Shown: piece after piece, positions 37,758 to 49,900 of the stretch
Numbering within the stretch: position 1 is the first letter of the stretch
How the letters are laid out: the number at the start of each line of letters is the position of its first letter
NCBI GenBank assembly: GCA_026261815.1
Contig: JAMPIT010000230.1
Span: forward strand, 35,734,501 to 35,798,500
From: Monarcha castaneiventris obscurior
Lineage: Eukaryota; Chordata; Aves; Passeriformes; Monarchidae
DNA: 64,000 nt
Direction of reading: 5' to 3'
Position numbers and translations under genes: made by a program
Notes under the pieces: generated by a model
Databases searched by the model: none
The model's input: the letters and a program-made list of their open reading frames with translations, nothing else
What the model was told of the DNA's origin: nothing

Positions 37758-37872
37758 CGTGAATCACGCTGTTGTTCCAGTTCGTGCGCGTGTGTTGATC
37801 AGGCTCCCGACCGCGAGCTCGTTTTATTGCCGCACAAACAGGGATTAGTGCTGCCGCACTCCTTCTCACTCG
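37758..37872. promoter_or_regulatory. Isolated CpG cluster in the last intron (candidate regulatory element)
   Basis: Twelve CpG dinucleotides fall in 115 bp (37758, 37767, 37783, 37787, 37789, 37808, 37812, 37814, 37820, 37831, 37855, 37871), including GTGCGCGTG and CCGACCGCGAGCTCG. The surrounding kilobases are strongly CpG-poor. Methylated vertebrate DNA loses CpG, so such clusters tend to mark DNA kept unmethylated in the germ line, for example an enhancer or alternative promoter, or a recently inserted sequence. It is too short to be a classical CpG island, and I see no TATA box or exon next to it. Confidence 0.4.
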
Positions 37873-40800
37873 TGCCCTGGGTTTGAGCACTCTTTTCAAA
37901 GGTGAAAGGTTAGTAGAGTAATTCAGTGTGTCACTTCACCTGTCTCTGCCTCCAAAGAATTACTCAGCCTGTGCATTATTATTAATGATAGCAAAAGAGA
38001 GCAACACTGCTGCTCTAAGATCACTGTGATGCATTTCACATACCTCATTTTCTACATCAAGACTCACAGTATCCTTAACATGGTCTTCAAGGAGTTCACT
38101 GAGTTGGAAACAGGTGATATGTGGCTAACTATGAAAACTTCCCGAGGCAAAGTGGCACTATAAATAAAATTACTCACAAACAATTCATCTTTTCTTAATC
38201 CGTTCCTCTTGGAGTACTAAATTGTTCTGTGACATATTTGGTATAGTATGTCTCACACTGCCTTTGCAGTTTTCACTGGCTGGTCTTTTTAGAACACTAA
38301 CCTGGATGCCACTGAAAACAACGTAAGAAAGTATAATTATATATTAAATACTTTTTAAATTAAGTTTAAGGGTGGTTTCAGTGTGAATTAAGCTGTCAGC
38401 ATTTGCTGTTAAGAAAACTGGTGTTTCAATAAAGTATTAGTTTCTGCTGTTGCCCCAATCCTAAGTTGTTTTCTTTTTTTTAGTTTGCCTTTTGGGACTT
38501 AAAGGTTGGTACAATATTAAAACCAACAAAAATTGGATTCAAAAGTCTTGGCTTTCACTGCAAGCTAATATGGGAATATATTCTGTCCTGCACTGCTATT
38601 TGCAATGAAACCACCAAACAAAATGTAGTTACAGGAAATATAAACTTTAATTCTGGGGAGGTTTGATTTTAGGGTAACCAATCCTGCCTGTACTGCTGTA
38701 TAAAGATGACTCCAAGGCAGGCATCCTGTAGATGACATACAGAGCACATCAACTTTTCCATAAAAAAAAGCTCAAGCACTCCACATTTTTTAACTGAAAA
38801 ACAAACACAGTATATCTGGAAAGAGAGGCTGTCCTAAAAGAAATAAACAAAAAAAAAGTAGTGTTCCCTAAACCAAAAACTCTTCTAAATGTGTAACTGA
38901 AATTAAAATAACTAGAAAATTACTTATTTGTTTCATGTCACAGATCCTGTCCAAAGAACAGGAAACATTTAATTTTTGCTGACTGATGTTTTAGTACAGG
39001 TAGTTCTGTAGAGCCTCTCAATGTGATGCTCTCACAGCTATGAGCAGGGAGTCATTTAGTTCAGGAGAAGGACTAAGACCTTCCAAATTACATCTAACCT
39101 TTGGAAATTCTTCCACTTTAATTCTGCTCTTCAGCTGGAGCCCAACTCTTTACAACTTGATACAGAGCTGAATCTAAACCTGGACCAAGAAAAAAAAAGT
39201 ACATTCTAAATATTTGGCTGAAGAAACTGTTAGATTTTTATAGGGCTGTGGGGTTTTTTAGATTTTAAGGTACTCCAGAAATCTTTCTGAGAGCCCACTT
39301 GTGGTGGTGTAATAACTGGCTCCATCAGCTGTTCTCTATTAAAACTGCAAAATACTGCAATGGAAATATAATTCTACTTTATAAATGCTCATAAAAAATA
39401 TATAAAATGCATACAAACACCCCTAATGTACATTTTAAGTCTAAATGTGTGTCTCTTTAACCATGTTGGCATTTCCAATTGGAATTTCATTGCATATTGT
39501 GTGGTTGATGGGGAAGGCGCATTGAAATCAAGCTGTTAAACACACCATCTCCATTTTTTATTTCACTAGAGTATGTTTGCTGTATTTTTAAAAGAGCATT
39601 GCAAAGCCCAGGAGATGAATTCTGCTCTGAAATTGCTATTTGCTGACATAGAAATAGCTGTAAAAATACAAGCTGAGAAAAATACAGTGCAGCAATATAT
39701 TTTCATTTATTTGGGGGGAAAGTAGTTTTAAAGAAGAATTATAGTCTGTCTTCTGAATGATGAAGCAGTTTAACTGGCATTAAACACAGCTGAAATTTTG
39801 TAATGACCAAACCTCAGCTCATCCAAATCCCCAATAGCATTAACTCCCTAGAATTGAACTGTAAATTTGATTAGCCTTACAACAGACATGAGACACAAAT
39901 GTTCTTCCTTATACAGTCATATTAAGTGGCTGCAAAAGAAGATGACAGGGTATTGTAGAGCAGTGCATCCAACCTTTTTAAGATAGGGACAAGCTCCAGC
40001 TCACCCAGCTTTCAAAACCACATACATACAGGGCAATTTCATGAATTCTGATATAACATGAGGATTACATATGGTGAGGTGAGGAGGGATTTAGCAGCTG
40101 CAGTCTTCCTATAAATCATCCTGAAGATTTTTTTCATACTCTAGTTCTTTTGATTGACATTTTCCTTGTATACTACATTGCTGAACCATAGCTTCTCTCC
40201 TTGCCTGTATAATATAGTGCCTTTTTTATATATTTTCATCACTCATGCACTGTCCTCTAACATGAAATTTGATGCTGTAATTCCTGGTGTGTTAATATTT
40301 TGCATGGAGTTAATCAGAGTATGGGATAAAAAATTTCCTTTACAGAAGTTGAAGGTTATAGAGGCATCCTTGGGCGAGTTTTTGGAAGTTCAGAGTCTGA
40401 GACTGGAAGGAACAGTAAATTACAAGGCCTTAAAGATTTCCAGGCCCACAGAGTCGTAGCAGCTCCTCTGGAGAGCTGAGGGTGTGTGCCAGAACAGGAT
40501 TTCCCCTGCTCCCTACATGTGGCTGTCACAGCCAGTGCTCCCGGGGTCCAGTGCTGCTGAGAGCCACACAGGATCACGGATCACCCTGCCTCTTCCTGGC
40601 TGGCATAGCCACCAGCACCCCAAAGGCTGGGAAGCCCATTCCAGCCCACAGGACAGGGAAGGAGCTGTGCACAGAGGGTGCCATCCCAGCTCTCAAGCCA
40701 GCCACCATGCATCTGGTGATCCAAGAGTACATTTCTCCTGCCAGGACACGAGTTGCAATGATATGCTGTTTTTATTAATTTATTGTGGGTTTATTTTAAT

Positions 40801-41208
40801 TTCTTTCACTAGGTTCGGTAACACATTCCTGGCATAGCTTTATGCTCTTATCCCCTGGTTATTGTTGTCATTTGGACACAGTCCCGTTTAGAGTCAAATT
40901 CTGAAAAGCATCCTGATTCATTGATGAATCATGCTACTTCTTTAAGGGGGAAAAAAAAAAAAAAGGAGAGAAAACTACAGCGGTTTACTAGTTACAGAAA
41001 CAATAAAACCACAGGTATATATAAATGGAAAATAAGAAACAGTTTTCTGGTAGTGAGAAATGGAAACAGGGGGAAAATGTTATGAATTTTGAGATCTGGT
41101 TTTGCTTTTCATCTCTTAATTAGATAGTTTATGCACTGGTTGTTTTATAAATACATATTTGGCCTTACTAATGGATATTTCACAATACCCCTTAAACAGT
41201 GCAGCCCA

Positions 41209-41232
41209 GCTGAGCACCAGGTGGTGCTCAGC
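41209..41232. promoter_or_regulatory. 24-bp inverted repeat resembling a CTCF site
   Basis: GCTGAGCACCA (41209-41219) and its exact reverse complement TGGTGCTCAGC (41222-41232) flank a central GG. The core CACCAGGTGG with following TGCT agrees with the well-known CTCF core at about 12 of 14 positions and also contains an E-box-like CAGGTG. The match is by eye against the consensus, not a scored matrix hit. A chance origin as a hairpin is the alternative. Confidence 0.4.
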
Positions 41233-41271
41233 CATGTGCTACATAGCTTAGGGGCGTAAACGGGGACAATT

Positions 41272-41331
41272 ATTTCTTCCTCATACTTGGTATTTTGTAG
41301 GATTTCTTCCTCACACTTGATATTTTGTAGG
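41272..41331. repeat. Tandem duplication, 30 bp x 2
   Basis: The unit starting ATTTCTTCCTCA and ending TATTTTGTAGG is present at 41272-41301 and 41302-41331 with two transitions between copies. It starts 40 bp after the CTCF-like palindrome. Confidence 0.93.
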
Positions 41332-44300
41332 ACTTGGATACTATAAAAAAGGCTTGTGCATGTTGGGAGTTAAATCTTTTAATTGTTTTAATTAAGATGC
41401 TTCAATTTATCTTGTAATCTCAGAGTTATGGCCTGTCACGGCGAATTCCATAGCAGTGGTGACTCATGGCTCATGAAGTGTTGGGAGATGTGGCTCCTTG
41501 GGCCTGCTGGCTGGCTGGAGCTGCCCACACAGATGCAGGGAGAGCCCGATGGCATTTCTGGAGCTCACACATTGTCCTTACATCCTGTGGCACAAATGCA
41601 GCTTGCTGCTTCAAACTGGCCACTGTGCCCCTGGTTGGGTGGCTCTGGCCTGAAGTTTGAATGTCCCTCCTTGCCAGCTGTCCTGGCTTCCCAAACAAAG
41701 CAGTTGTGCCTTCTGATATCTTCACAGCAAGTACTAAAATGACCTAGTTCTTCAAACACCTACTGAAGTGTCCTTTTTGAAATCCTCATAAATATCTATG
41801 TGTAACACACCTCCAGACACTCTGACAGAGACGTGAAATAGCTGAGCCTCGCTGTCAATAACTATTTTTCTGTTCCTTCAGTTTGCAGTCTCAAATGAGC
41901 AAGTGGCTTTTTCAAACTGTGGGTTTGGTTTTTATTCAATATTGTTATAACCAATAAAACATACAGCCAAATTGAAAAAAATGAATGTCATTTCTCTAAT
42001 TACTGAGAGTACCTTTTAGTACCCTTCGCTTGGCAGCTGGCTGTGGGTGCAGCTGGTCCTGCTCATGCTACAGCAAGCAAGGACCTCTCTTTGCTTCCAC
42101 AGTCCTGCTTCGTACAGGCAGACAGCAATGGAAGGAGGCACTGGCTTGGGGGAAGCACCTGAGATGACTGATTGTTGATTCTTGGATCACTCAGCAGGAA
42201 TTTACACACCTACAACAAAAGCTTTGTAGACCTCAGAAATCTTACAGGCCATCACCTCCACTCTTTCGACTGCCAAACAAAGCACTGCAGAGACAAAGGC
42301 TTGAACATGTGGGTAAATAAACATTCATTCTCTGCATTACTGGGCTTCAACAGATTTCCTCACCTTCTTACCAAGAACTCTTCTCATCCGTTGTCTCACC
42401 CCAAAGGAAAGGAGACACCCCTCCCATTCTGGGATGAGGTGTGGAGAAGAGCCTGTACCTTCCAAAGCCTTGTAAAGATGCATGTTGTTGAAATATTTTC
42501 TTGCTTCTAAAAGGAGATATAGATGGAACCCCCCACTAGGAAACCAAACATTGTAATTATCATCCAGGACTGGGGATGATGATGATGATGTGATCCTCAG
42601 TATCCTTGTAGTTTATCAAGGAAGTTAATCTACAGCTCTCAATGTGAAAGACATGCTCACAGAAACATTCATCCTGCACATAAAAAAACTTTCAGATTTG
42701 AACTAGATAAACTTTTACTACAGCATATCACTGTTCACTGACTCATACAAGGTTTTATAAAGATCTCAGAGGCATCACTTTAAATACACACTAAACCTCA
42801 ATAAGAACTTGCCGCATTCCAGATGGTAATGCCGTGATATTCTTGCAACCCTTCCCAGCCAGATGCCTCAGAGGCCAAACCCCACCTTCCCCAACAAGCA
42901 TGAAAACCAGGATATGCTTCAAATTTTGCTTCAAAGATTCCTTTCAAGTTCAACCCTTAGTCTCCATTCCTCCACGAGTCTGTGGAAGAGTTTATTTGCA
43001 CAGGGGCATTGTGTCCGAGGAGGGTGTGGGAATTTGCTGCAGTGCTCTCAGGCTCATCCCCAAGCTACCATTACACTATGACAAGGTTTCCCTGTTGCTA
43101 TTTAGGGAAATCTTTTGTGAAGAGAAATGTTGCCCTTTCCCATTGCCCAGGTTCCCCATTTACCCTGCAGTGCTTCTCAAATCTCATTCCAGCCACAAAT
43201 AACTTCTTGCTACTGAAGTGCTTGTAGACTGTTAACCTCCTGTTTGCCCAGGACAAAATCCCTCAGGTAATCCCCTACACAATTTTTCTCCTTGGCTGAG
43301 GAGTTAAAGGTGATATACTTTCTAGTCTACAACTTCTAAAATCTATCTTAGACCAGATATGCTTCTTTTACACTCATGCATGTAAAAATAATCAAGTCCA
43401 GGCCTCAGTGACCTCCTCTGGATATATTAAGATATTAAAGGTAAGCACATGCATAAGTGTTTGCAGGACTGAGACTACAGGGACGTAGTACACTACAGTC
43501 ACAGTGGTAACTTGTATTACTAATTTAGAAGGTGCAAACTTAACATTCAAATCACAGGCTCTTCCTGAAAGTGCAGGTTATGCATGGAAAGCAAAATAAT
43601 TTTTTTCATGTGATATTACTCACTATTATTTGCTGAGGTTGGCAGTCAGCCAATCAAACGATTTTTGGCTAAGCCAACGTATTTCCCCTATCATAAACTC
43701 TTACCATCAACAACCAAACAAAAAAAGCCCAGATTTACTCTGCTTGACAGAAGGTCTGGCATCTTGTCCTGAGAATTTCAGTGGTTAATAGTGCAAGCAC
43801 CACCCTCAGATTACAACTGCACTGGCAAAGCTGATGTTCATATTATTCAATGGCACCATCTTCAGACAAATAAAAGGTGATCATTACCTGGGTTTCACAA
43901 GAAGTCGTATTCATCTGTCCTAAGTCAGGTAGAAGTGTGGTATCCATGCCTCTGGACTTGTATGGTACAATCTCAGAAAGTTGCAGCAGAAATATCAAGC
44001 ATATGAGTTCCCCTGGAAAAAGGGAAAGACTCTATACATTTTGTCTGCTTAAATTGAGAAGAGGAAAATGTTGTCTGAAAGAGAAAAATGTTGATGAAAT
44101 ACAGTCACTTATGGGAATGTCTTGTCTTGGATTGTTTTTCTTAGGGGACTGATTGGTTTAGATTAATTATTTGTGAAGTAAATCATAGATCCAGATCATA
44201 TCATGCAGCATTCTGGCCATATGAATGCTCAGAAACATCCCATAAATTAAATAACAATTCCCAAAGTTTGGAATTAACTTCTGTTGCATTGAAAATAGTA

Positions 44301-44690
44301 CTTACTGCCCTAATTCCTTTAATTTTTTTATGCTTTGAAACTAAAAGTATTTAAAAAAAAAAACAAAAACAACATTGAACCTGATAGCAGAATTAGATCT
44401 CATCCTCTTCTTAGGTGAGAATATATATACTTGTGGGAGTCTAATACCATAAATAAATTACATCACCTGAAGGTGAATTTTAGCTCAAAATAGAATTATT
44501 GGACCATTTTTTTGTGAGGTAGAACTTTGGAAAATTGTTTCAGTTATATGTTTACCAGACATGAATAGCTAACTACCATCCCTCTCCCCCCACCATCTCC
44601 TTCCTACCATGCTTTGAAAACAAGGCTTATATATGTAGGTACCTTGTTCTTGCACTTAGACCTAAGAGAACTGAACGAATGTGGATCTAA

Positions 44691-44849
<159 letters not shown>

Positions 44850-45530
44850 GAACCTCCTCTAGGATTTGCTGGACCTGTGCAAGCACATTCACTAAGTGCA
44901 TCAATAGCCCTTCCCTTCATTCTTATTTTTTATTAAATTTTGAACCATTTTGTGACAAAAGGTTGTCCTTACTTTTTTTGTTTGTTTTATTTTTATTTTT
45001 ATTTGTTCTGGGTTTTTTTGTTCTGTTAACTTGAAAGTTGTTTCCCTCAAATGTAGACAGGGAATTTTGGTTATCAGTGCAAAGAATGTTGGATCTGTAA
45101 TAGTATAGAGCTTTATCACAAAGCTTTGTATTAATGTGTGGGGTTGGTTTTTTTTTTCTTTCATGTGGTTTTGGGGAAAACAAACAAATTCAGAATTATA
45201 TCTCGTTTCTACTTAAATGTAGTGTTTAGGGTTATTTTTTTGTACTGAAGTCTTTAATGGTGGGTGCATGCTACTGGGAACAAGTTTTGTATAAAAGCTT
45301 AAAATCAAGAATCACTGTGCATTACTAAGACTGTGTTTATCACTAGCCTTCTGTTTCCCACACAAAAGGCTATTGCATTGAACAAATTAATATGTATTTT
45401 GATTTACTTAAAAAACAAAAAAAAAAGTGCTTGTAAATTTCTTAGGGACCTGCCACTTTTGACTGTGGATCAGTTGATGTACACTTGTATTATTAAAGCA
45501 CTCAATAAAACACTGTGGCTGATAAATGCA
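44850..45530 (+). other. UBE2E2: UBE2E2 3' UTR (end estimated)
   Basis: About 680 nt lie between the stop codon and the predicted cleavage zone. It is U-rich, with long T/G tracts near 44966-45020 and 45143-45160, such as TTTTTTTGTTTGTTTTATTT, that could bind U-rich RNA-binding proteins. Open frames here on either strand are low-complexity and not genes. The 3' end is set by the polyadenylation signal at 45504 and is accurate to about 15 nt at best. A further AATAAA near 45928 could support a longer minor isoform. Confidence 0.8.
45504..45509 (+). terminator. UBE2E2 polyadenylation signal AATAAA
   Basis: A canonical AATAAA hexamer is preceded 12 bp upstream by ATTAAA (45492-45497). A candidate cleavage site lies at about 45525-45535, and a G/U-rich stretch (GGTGCTTTTGCGTTT) begins about 35 nt downstream. 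This is the standard arrangement for mRNA 3'-end formation. Confidence 0.8.
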
Positions 45531-46482
45531 CTTCTTGCAAGACGGTGCTTTTGCGTTTATGCAGCACAGGCTGCTTAGTCCTCACATAATACAACTGCAG
45601 GTTAAAAAACTATTTTTAGACCTGAACTATTCGCTTCTCATCAATGCATTCCTTAACTTAGAATTCTTCATTGTGTCTGCCTTCAAATACAAACATCTTC
45701 CAAATTTCAAGGCCTTTCTTTCACGTCTGTGCACAGCCTTGCTATTCAGAAGCCTCTTGCTGCATCTTTTACACTGTGGCTTCACTATATCCATCTTGTT
45801 ACATTTAAAATAGTTGGCTATAAAAATAGCCTTGCAGTGAAAGCAGAATATTGATGTTGATTTTATACAGCAGGCCTCGTTTTGCCTATCTCCAAGCTCT
45901 TTGTAAAAGCAACTGTTATTTAAAAAAATAAATGAAGGTTTTCGATGGGAAAATTGAGCCCATTGCACCAATCATTCCCAGCACATTCAATGGTAAGGGT
46001 ATTTCTATTCAGATTTGACCTTCAGGCTAATTTTAGATATGCAGCCATGGAGGGAAAACTTCTACTTGGCTAAGGAAATGTGTGGGTGTTGTGATTTAGA
46101 AAATATATAGTGTGGTGCTGATAGCTGAATGTTCTTTGTGTTGCAAGGCATATTGGAAAATCCCTGTCTCATCTAATTAAACGTTACAGATGCTATATAC
46201 AGTGCTTGCCTGCCCTCTCCCCTCTCTCCTTGCCTCTTATGTTTAAAGAAGATCTTATCTTAAAGAAGATGCATTACAACAGGATCACTGTAAACATACA
46301 GGGAGACCCAATCCCATCACACTCCAACCCAATTCAATCCTCATGAAATCCAGAGCAGTCAAGGTGACACCACAGGGCCTCTACACCCACCACTGCATTG
46401 CTCAGCGTTTCCAGGCTCTTTTGTTTTTCTCTCGGCCATTTGCTAATAAACTGAGCAGGCACTGAGCTTCAGTCAGCTGGTG

Positions 46483-46657
46483 AGTTGCCCTCTGCGTGAA
46501 GAGAAGCTGAACATTGATGTAGTTGTAGATGGTCTATAACTACCACCCCAAGAACCAGGGGGATCTCAAAGAAATAATCAGACTCTCTTGATCAAAGCAA
46601 ATAGAGAGTCTTCTGGTGTCTGTAGAAGCCAAGTGTTTACAAGCCCAGCCATACAAC
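46483..46657 (+). repeat. Diverged direct repeat, copy A
   Basis: This stretch aligns in order to 46791-46970. Shared blocks are AGTTGCCCTCT, AAGAACCA, GGATCTCAAA, AATAATCAG, TTGAT.AAAGCA, GAGTCTTCTGG, TCTG and CCATA.AAC. Substitutions and small gaps separate them, including about 9 bp missing here relative to copy B. The offset is about 308-313 bp. I do not recognise the family. It could be a segmental duplication, or two insertions of one unknown retroposon. Confidence 0.8.
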
Positions 46658-46790
46658 TGGGCCAATGGATCCTAAATACAGACATCAAAGAACAATGACA
46701 TTTCAAAAACAAAACAAAGCACAAAACCCAGACTTCTCTGAGCCAGAAGTTCTTACAGTTCAAAAGCTGTGCAGTTTGAAATTGCAGGTA

Positions 46791-46970
46791 AGTTGCCCTC
46801 TCTGTGAAGCTGTATAGTTACATTATCCTGGATCAAATAAAACTACTGCCTTAAGAACCATGAGGATCTCAAAAAAATAATCAGCCAGGATCAACCCACA
46901 TTGATTAAAGCAGATGCAGAGTCTTCTGGCATCTGCAGGAGCCAAATCTTTGCAAGTCTGGCCATAAAAC
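46791..46970 (+). repeat. Diverged direct repeat, copy B
   Basis: This is the partner of 46483-46657, in the same orientation. The 130 bp between the copies and the sequence after copy B show no obvious match to each other, so this is not a simple tandem array with a full-length unit. By eye identity is roughly three quarters, implying an old event. Confidence 0.8.
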
Positions 46971-49900
46971 ATTCTCCTCTATTTGCAAATCTGCTCTATT
47001 TGCCTCCCAAGTAATTACTTTTCTTCATCTGCTGAACCTGGGAAATATGAAGCATTATTTAAAACCTGCTGTTGTTGCTGAGGAGAAATGAGCCATCCCC
47101 AACACAATTCAGTCTGCCAATAGAGGCCCAGTAAAAATAATGCATTGGCATGATCTCTTTTTCTCCCTTTTTTTCCCCTGGATCTAGGACATATTGCATG
47201 TTATTTTGTCTCACCTTTGCTCTTCAGATCCTCTCTAAATTTAGCTGATTCGTGCTTCTTCTTTTATGATAAGTAATCTTTCTAATTTCTTTTAGTTGGT
47301 GCAGTCTGTGTGCTGTTTTCAGACAGCTGGGTATGAAGATCTTCAAATGACTTGCACATACTAAAACATTCGAGAGCATACAGTTGGCCTAAAACCACAT
47401 ACAAAGGCCATCAGTTCAGCAAATCTCAGTATTTTCTCAGGGACACACAAATGCTAAAGCTGGGGCTTGTTCTTTAAAGACATCTTACAGCTGTTATGAC
47501 TTCAATTGCATTATCAAGTAAACAATATTTAATTTCCAGTAACCCCAGCTAAATGTCACTGTTCCATACCCTTTGAGTTCAACTCAGAGCAGAAATCAAG
47601 GAACTCTCCAAACTGCATTGCCCATTCACAGATTACTGAAGTGGTGTCCACATCCCCCTGTCCAACTGACCAGCTGATTTCCCTCTTCAGAAAATTGCAG
47701 AACAACAATGCTTAAATCAAGATTCCCAAAACCGTCCTATATTTTCGGAGATAGCATTTGCAGGCTGCTGCAGGAGTGACAAGGGCCATAACCCTTTTGA
47801 TTGCATGCATTGTGGGTGATTGCAGCCAACCAGTTAAAATTCATTACAACCAGGAGCTGTGCCATGAACAAGGCAGGAATGATTCCTCTTGAAAGACCTT
47901 TGTTCAGGTTTTCATATTGTGAGCTGCAGATGAATGGTCACATCCTATGCCCAAGCAATGGGCAGCAGCTCACAGCCCTTCTTCCCTGCTACCCTGTGCA
48001 ATGATAGAGGGAGAGTACAAAACACCAGGGGCGTTAGGACCCATAAACCCCAGAATTCAGTTCCTGCTCCAAGCCTTCTCAACCTTTGAGATTCTGTCCT
48101 GACATCCTCTGGGGGCAGTGCATGCTCTAGACACTCTCAGCATGCTGGTACGGTGTGCCTTAATCCCTCTGATTTACTCACCTCACTCACTCATTCCTTC
48201 TTTCTGGATCCTTTCCTCTGCTTGATGGATTTATTATGCACAGCTGAGAGGCCACCCAAGACACTGATCCCAGTTCAAAAAGCCCTTCCTGAAGTTGCTT
48301 GAGCATAGTAGCCCCTTTGACCCCTGAAGCAGATGCCAAGAATCTGCCCCCAGGCCCCTCTCCAATCCCCCTTGCCTGAGGCAATGTCTATTACAACAGG
48401 AAAGCAGAGGTGACTCCAGTAGAGTAGGAAGATGCCTTCAGGCAATGCAGCAACTCCCAGCTACTCTAACTCCAGTGTTATCCTGGGGTCCCTTTTTTCC
48501 TTTCCAGTTTTCAGAAACTTGTCTCTGAAGATGGACATCTTACCCTGGCCCAAAGTGCTTGCCTGCATTTTGAGTTGTGAAAACTATAGCAAAGACCCAG
48601 TGAAAATTCTGTCACCTCCCAAATCCAAATGCCCAGCCTTGGCAGCCACAACTCCTGCATAGCCAGTTCTCCCTGCTGGTTTTTTCCATCCTCCGTTGGT
48701 CTTTCTTCTCTTCTGCTTTTCATTCCCTTTCATTTCTCCTCCTGTCCTTTCCTCCACGACATCAATACTACATCTTGATGCTTCCTTCTCCCTCCTCCCC
48801 TTGCCTCAGTCACAGCTCTGTTCATGGTCATGAACACACCACGTCTGTAACACTGGCGCTGCTTGAAATCCCCTGATTTGTAGGTCTTAGAAGCAAGAAA
48901 GAGCTTTGCATGAAGTAAGTACTTCCTCATTGTGCCATGCCTGGCACTGGCTGTAAACTAAATCACTTCTCCCACACACATCATTAGCAGTAATGAAATC
49001 CGGGCTGGCCTCCTTAGCATGGCATCCATATGCAAATGAATTTCCTCAGCTCAAAGGATCTGCAGAGCGCCAATGCATGGCTGCTTGCGATGCCTCCAGC
49101 AGCCTCTCTCAGGCCACAACTGGAATATATTTGGGGACTACTACTTACCAGGAAGAGTTTTATGATACCTTTAAATCCATCATTCTGCACCCTAATGCCA
49201 TCATGAACTTTAATAGGGACTTACAGCTCTCTGGAATAATGAAAAGAGCAAAGCAAAACATCCCTTTCATGTCTACTTTGATTGTGAAAGAAAGTAGTCA
49301 TGGACTAATGGAAGGTTAAAACAAAGACAAGGTTACTAATGCACTCTAATCCCTTGCCAGTCCTAAATTAGGAAAATCCCACTTCTGTATAAAAAACGTA
49401 TTTACTTCTATAGACTTTGCTGAGCAAAATCGAAAAACTTCATTATCCAGGTGTCCTGATTGTATATGTGGATGATCAGATCATGCATTTCAGGAGAGGT
49501 TTTCAAGGGAAATGCATCCACTAGGAAGAGCTTTCCAGTGCCCTCATCTCTTCACCTTAGTCAGGCTATACTCAGGACTCCCTCCTTGACAGTCCCTTGG
49601 GAAACAAGGGCTGGAAACAAGAACCTCGGGTCATTCCTTTTTGTCACGGCTCCTCAAATACACTTACTCACAACAGGCATTTGTTGCTGCAGAATCAGTG
49701 CTGGGGTCCCCTTTTGTGTCACTGAGGACCTTGGGGTCAGGCAAAACAAAGGGTCACACTTCAGTTTCTGTGAAATGCCTCCTTTCTTTGCAGTTGACTC
49801 ATACCCTTTGTAAGGCCCTGAATGGAGCCTCTTCACATGAATGGGGCTCCTACCACACATATTTCAATACAGCCCTGCTCCTTTCTTCACTTGTCATAAA

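Noticed and set aside
42834..43227. Three overlapping + strand open frames
   Set aside because: Different frames of the same DNA, no recognisable motif, within the UBE2E2 intron.
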